Shown here: positions 4,700-7,337 of the stretch, piece by piece
Layout: every line of letters begins with the position of its first letter
Position numbering within the stretch: position 1 is the stretch's first letter
Origin: Candidatus Falkowiibacteriota bacterium
Lineage (GTDB): Bacteria; Patescibacteriota; Patescibacteriia; Patescibacteriales; UBA12075
Direction: 5' to 3'
Assembly (NCBI GenBank): GCA_003647675.1
Contig: QMNH01000048.1
Span: 1 to 7,337, forward strand
DNA length: 7,337 bases
Made by a program: the position numbers and the translations under genes
Notes under the pieces: model-generated
Told to the model about the DNA's origin: nothing
What the model saw: only the letters and a program-made list of their open reading frames with translations
Databases searched by the model: none

Positions 4700-6115
4700 T
4701 TGCAAGTTATGAAAATGAACATAAAACGCCTTCTTTTTTTATTTGTATTTTTGATTTTTTTTGTTTTAGTCCCAATAAGTTTTTTAAATGCTAAAGCTGG
4801 TGATGTTCCAATTATAATTAGAGTGGAGCAAATAGGCGGAGAATATTTAAATCGTCCGCTTATTAAGGGATTAACATTGAGTAATACGGAAGTAATGGTA
4901 TATATTGATGGTGTTTATTTGGGAGATGCTCATGTTAATGTAGAAAATACGCCAACAAATAATTTTTATTTCCAGCCGGTTAAAGCGATTGATCCGGGCG
5001 AACATGTTGTTAGCGCGGTAGCTAAAGACAAGACGTCGTTAACGTTGTCTTCTTTTTCAGGCGAGATTGTTTTTAATACCAACCATCTATTGCCAGCGCC
5101 GACATTAATTGAACCAAGCGAAGATATTGCTAGAGGCCGCGTTAAACCACCGATAATAGGCTTGGCTCATGATGATACTTTAGTGCATGTTTTTATTGAC
5201 GGAATTTATAATGGAAAAACCGAAATTTTAAGTCATAAATCAGGCACAGCTAATTTTGTCTACAAGCCATTTTTAAATTTAAATGTTGGCAAGCATAGTG
5301 CCTGGGCAGTAGCCGAAGATTTGGCAGGCAAAAAAAGTGAAAAATCAAATGTTCTATATTTTACAATTGAAGAGTCTTTACCGGCGCCGATTATTTATAG
5401 TCCGGTCGTAAACAGCGATACGGTTTACAATAAACCTTTTATTGTTGGACTGGCGAAAAATGATTTAATAATAAATGTTTATATTGACCACAAGTTAAAC
5501 GGCAGTTTTTTAGTAAATAATAATGAATCAGGTACGGCTAATTTCGCTTATAAACCGTTTTTAAGTCTAACTGGCGGTAATCATCTTGTTTATACGACCG
5601 CAAGAGATATTAGAGGGAAAGAAAGCCATTGGTCAAATTTAATTTATTTCAATATAAGCAGTCCGATGGCTCCGGCAATTAGCTTGGAGGCGGCGCTGGA
5701 AGAGCCGATTGTAAAAAGCGAGATAATAGAGCCCATGGAAGAAATTGACAGCTTTTTTCAAGAGCCGGTTAGTCCGCCGGAAGAAAGCGAATCCGAACAG
5801 GTTGATATTTTAGAGGAAGAAACAAGTGTTACGGACGATAAAGTTATGGATGAAATAGGCGAAATATTGCAACAGACAGAAACGGGCGAAGAAGAAACCG
5901 GCGCGATTAATGAAAGCAAGGAACAGCAAAGCAAATTAAAATTAAATCTGATAATATTTATTCTATTTTTAGCAGCTATTATTGCATGGATATTTTGGGT
6001 TAATCGCGAGCTTATCAAAGAAAGAAAAGCCCAATCCGACGAAGAAGACAAAAAAGATTATAAAGACAAAGAGAATGAAAACGCTGATAAAAATTTGCCA
6101 AAATTTGACCTATAA
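4700..6115 (+). CDS. Secreted Ig-like repeat surface protein with C-terminal membrane anchor
   Basis: The product has 471 residues and no catalytic motif. A signal peptide spans about 1-33, with basic residues, a long Leu/Phe core and an AKA end. Three Ig-like beta-sandwich repeats of about 92 residues follow (35-126, 131-224, 227-320). Each has a P-x-I-x-G strand, a V-x-V-x-I-D core strand (YIDGVYLG, FIDGIYNG, YIDHKLNG), and a GxH-x4-A strand (V in repeat 1) before AxD. Repeats 2 and 3 share SGTANF-x-YKPFL. A Glu/Pro/Thr-rich acidic linker runs from 329 to 410, a membrane helix lies at about 414-434, and a highly charged cytoplasmic tail ends the protein. This predicts an envelope protein with the Ig domains outside, in adhesion, host contact or cell-surface structure. 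The start is TTG 4700, chosen by GAGGAGG 8 nt upstream; ATG 4709 or 4715 would lose only 3 to 5 residues. No partner gene is adjacent. Confidence 0.85.
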   Translation: MQVMKMNIKRLLFLFVFLIFFVLVPISFLNAKAGDVPIIIRVEQIGGEYLNRPLIKGLTLSNTEVMVYIDGVYLGDAHVNVENTPTNNFYFQPVKAIDPGEHVVSAVAKDKTSLTLSSFSGEIVFNTNHLLPAPTLIEPSEDIARGRVKPPIIGLAHDDTLVHVFIDGIYNGKTEILSHKSGTANFVYKPFLNLNVGKHSAWAVAEDLAGKKSEKSNVLYFTIEESLPAPIIYSPVVNSDTVYNKPFIVGLAKNDLIINVYIDHKLNGSFLVNNNESGTANFAYKPFLSLTGGNHLVYTTARDIRGKESHWSNLIYFNISSPMAPAISLEAALEEPIVKSEIIEPMEEIDSFFQEPVSPPEESESEQVDILEEETSVTDDKVMDEIGEILQQTETGEEETGAINESKEQQSKLKLNLIIFILFLAAIIAWIFWVNRELIKERKAQSDEEDKKDYKDKENENADKNLPKFDL

Positions 6116-6158
6116 ACAGTGATTGCGTAAAAACAAAAAATATATTTTTATATATTTG

Positions 6159-6194
6159 CCTGATTAAATTTTCAAAAAATAAATTTTAATCAGG
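6159..6194 (+). terminator. Hairpin after the surface-protein gene, possible terminator
   Basis: CCTGATTAAA (6159-6168) pairs perfectly with TTTAATCAGG (6185-6194), with further A/T pairing inside. It begins 43 nt after the stop codon. Only TTTA follows, so it would be a weak intrinsic terminator; it may instead protect the 3' end of the mRNA. Confidence 0.4.
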
Positions 6195-6198
6195 TTTA

Positions 6199-6226
6199 CT
6201 GTTCGGACATGAGAATGTCCAGACAG
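6199..6226 (+). other. Extended hairpin with GAGA tetraloop
   Basis: GGACAT (6205-6210) and ATGTCC (6215-6220) enclose GAGA, a GNRA tetraloop. The stem continues with CTGTT (6199-6203) against GACAG (6222-6226), with one C-A mismatch between. No T-tract follows. It is the middle of three consecutive hairpins and could be a structured RNA element. Its function is unknown. Confidence 0.45.
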
Positions 6227-6227
6227 G

Positions 6228-6284
6228 CCCCTTCTTTTGCAAATCACGCTCCGATATATATCGGAGCGTGGTTGTTTTTAGGGG
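6228..6284 (+). terminator. Strong hairpin terminator built on a 26-bp perfect palindrome
   Basis: CACGCTCCGATAT (6245-6257) is followed by its exact complement (6258-6270), then GTTGTTTTTA. CAA/TTG and CCCCT (6228-6232) with AGGGG (6280-6284) can close an outer stem. The GC-rich stem with a T-tract is the best terminator for the surface-protein transcript, about 130 nt after its stop. The symmetry would also allow a protein operator. Confidence 0.65.
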
Positions 6285-6412
6285 ATTGTAAAAAAACCGA
6301 TTAAATGTTAATATCGGAAATGTAAGCACTGGAATAAGTTTTAAGTACAAATATTTCAACCCAAGGCTGATCCGCCTCGGGAGGAAAATCTTATACAAAT
6401 TTAATAATAAAT
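6285..6412. repeat. Non-coding gap with a small GC-rich hairpin
   Basis: CCC-AA-GGC (6360-6367) pairs with GCC-TC-GGG (6374-6381) around TGATCC, and the AGGCTGATCCGCCT core is close to a perfect palindrome. This looks like a short dispersed repeat, but there is only one copy here to judge. CCGAT (6296-6300 or so) can pair with ATCGG near 6312-6316. No gene is visible; the reverse frame across this area has no recognisable domain. Confidence 0.35.
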
Positions 6413-6521
6413 ATTCGCATGTCCCGCGTTCGTAGTGGCGGGTTCGCGACTTGCCCCTCCGAAGCTTATTTGTTCAACTATAGCTTTAGCGATGGTGAAA
6501 GCGCAGGGGGGAGCGAATAAC
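6413..6521 (+). repeat. REP-like hairpin repeat, copy B, with a 62-nt nested insertion
   Basis: The left 37 nt (6413-6449) match copy A at 1873-1909 with one substitution, and the end AGCGAATAAC (6512-6521) matches 1910-1919. Between them are 62 nt (6450-6511), absent from copy A, that begin CTTGCCCCTCC and end GGGGGG. They contain further inverted pairs (AAGCT/AGCTT and GCTTT/AAAGC). The copy ends 4 nt before the ATG of the following gene, the same placement as copy A before rnhB. AGGGGGGAG at 6505-6513 might act as a distant Shine-Dalgarno site (12 nt to ATG). Confidence 0.8.
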
Positions 6522-6525
6522 TTTT

Positions 6526-7337
6526 ATGCGTAAAATTTTTAAGGTTTTTTTACCTTTTTTATTTTTATTATTTTTTCTGCCCCAGGCCCAGGCCGCGGAT
6601 AGTATTAATCTTTATTTTTTTTACGGCGACGGTTGTCCGCACTGTGCTAAAGAAGAGGAGTTTTTGGCCAGGCTGGAAAATAATTATCAAAATTTAAATA
6701 TTTATAATTTTGAAATTTATAATAACAGCGAAAACCGCGAAAAGTATTCCAAAGTTGCAAAAGAGATGAACATAAATACTTCAGGCGTACCTTTATTGAT
6801 TGTCGGAGAAAAGCATTTTGTCGGTTATTATAACGATAAAACTACCGGAGTGGCGATAAAAAAAGCGGTTGACGATTATTTAAAATACGGTTGTGTGGAT
6901 TTAGCCGGGCCGATTTTGGGAATAAAAAATCAAGCCCCACAAAATCAAAATCAAGAAAATCAGGACAATGAATGCCAAGCGATTGAAAAAGTGCCGGATA
7001 AAATTTCCGTGCCTATGTTCGGCGAGATAGATCCCGGGAATTTTTCTTTGCCGGTTTTAACAATTGCTTTGGCCGCGATTGACGGCTTTAATCCCTGCGC
7101 TATGTGGGTGCTGTTGTTTTTAATTAATCTTCTTTTAGGCATGCGGAACCGCGTGAAGATGTGGACCTTGGGATCGGCTTTTATTATTTCTTCGGCCGCG
7201 GTTTATTTTTTGTTTTTGGCCATGTGGCTTAATATGGTTTTGTTTATGGGTCTTAAAACCTGGCTGATAGTGTTGGTCGCGTTGGTAGCTATTTTAAGCG
7301 GCTTGGTTCATTTGTATGATTTTTGGAATAAACGGGA
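6526..7337 (+). CDS. Thioredoxin-fold/CcdA-DsbD-like membrane fusion, 3' end outside window
   Basis: The frame is open to the window edge (270 codons seen). Residues 1-24 are a signal peptide ending AQAA. A thioredoxin or glutaredoxin-like domain follows with active-site CPHC at 37-40 in FFYGDGCPHC and the cis-proline at 89 (SGVPLLIV). A Gln/Asn-rich linker (about 135-150) leads to a membrane domain. GFNPCAMW with C191 opens the first helix (about 175-205), followed by helices at about 214-234 and 236-261. NPC is the signature of CcdA/DsbD transmembrane electron carriers. The expected role is to move thiol electrons from cytoplasmic thioredoxin across the membrane to the outer CPHC domain, for disulfide reduction or exchange on exported proteins. 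C123 and C150 are extra. The start at ATG 6526 is supported by the signal peptide and by an in-frame TGA at 6496. The gene is partial only because the window ends. Confidence 0.88.
   Translation, partial: MRKIFKVFLPFLFLLFFLPQAQAADSINLYFFYGDGCPHCAKEEEFLARLENNYQNLNIYNFEIYNNSENREKYSKVAKEMNINTSGVPLLIVGEKHFVGYYNDKTTGVAIKKAVDDYLKYGCVDLAGPILGIKNQAPQNQNQENQDNECQAIEKVPDKISVPMFGEIDPGNFSLPVLTIALAAIDGFNPCAMWVLLFLINLLLGMRNRVKMWTLGSAFIISSAAVYFLFLAMWLNMVLFMGLKTWLIVLVALVAILSGLVHLYDFWNKR

Noticed and set aside
6186..6398. Reverse-strand frame of about 70 codons
   Set aside because: It runs through the terminator palindromes and repeat hairpin, has no recognisable domain and no ribosome binding site.
1..7337. 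Alternative genetic code with TGA as sense
   Set aside because: No recognised gene needs an in-frame TGA and all complete genes end at TAA or TAG with normal lengths, so there is no support for code 25; the window has no TGA-terminated gene to exclude it either.

Overview
The window is AT-rich bacterial DNA with every convincing gene on the + strand. Several things point to a Patescibacteria (Candidate Phyla Radiation) genome, probably the Parcubacteria side. These are the small proteins, a thioredoxin domain fused to a CcdA/DsbD-like membrane domain, a secreted Ig-like protein anchored at its C terminus, and the lack of Shine-Dalgarno sites on nearly all genes. The lineage is inferred from gene character; there is no taxonomic marker such as rRNA in the window.

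Layout from left to right: an AT-rich non-coding start; a promoter, leader hairpin and tRNA-Ala(GGC) (about 159-319); a gene-free stretch with two palindromes; a 163-bp palindromic repeat element (653-815); trxB (827-1777), whose stop codon overlaps a fragment of the same element; a REP-like repeat (1873-1919) directly before rnhB (1922-2548); a class I SAM methyltransferase (2769-3323) and a three-helix membrane protein (3342-3728) as a likely pair; a second full copy of the 163-bp element in inverted orientation (3730-3892); a hairpin terminator; a YraN/UPF0102 protein (3958-4317); a terminator and a structured-RNA candidate (about 4491-4626); a 471-residue Ig-like surface protein (4700-6115); a run of three hairpins (6159-6284); a second REP-like repeat carrying a 62-nt insertion (6413-6521); and the 5' part of a thioredoxin/CcdA-like fusion (6526 to the window edge).

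Functionally the genes are mostly housekeeping. TrxB makes reduced thioredoxin in the cytoplasm. The fusion at the right end is the type of protein that could carry thiol electrons across the membrane to an extracytoplasmic CPHC domain, so the two may act in one redox route, although they lie about 5 kb apart. RNase HII removes ribonucleotides and RNA from DNA, and YraN is a nuclease-fold protein of unclear role. The Ig-like protein is an envelope or cell-surface component.

The unusual part is the non-coding DNA. Only about 70% of the window is coding, low for a reduced genome, and the gaps hold at least two repeat families placed right at gene starts and stops, plus several strong hairpins. 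The two inverted 163-bp copies bracket a 2.9-kb, four-gene block. I see no phage, CRISPR, toxin-antitoxin or transposase gene.
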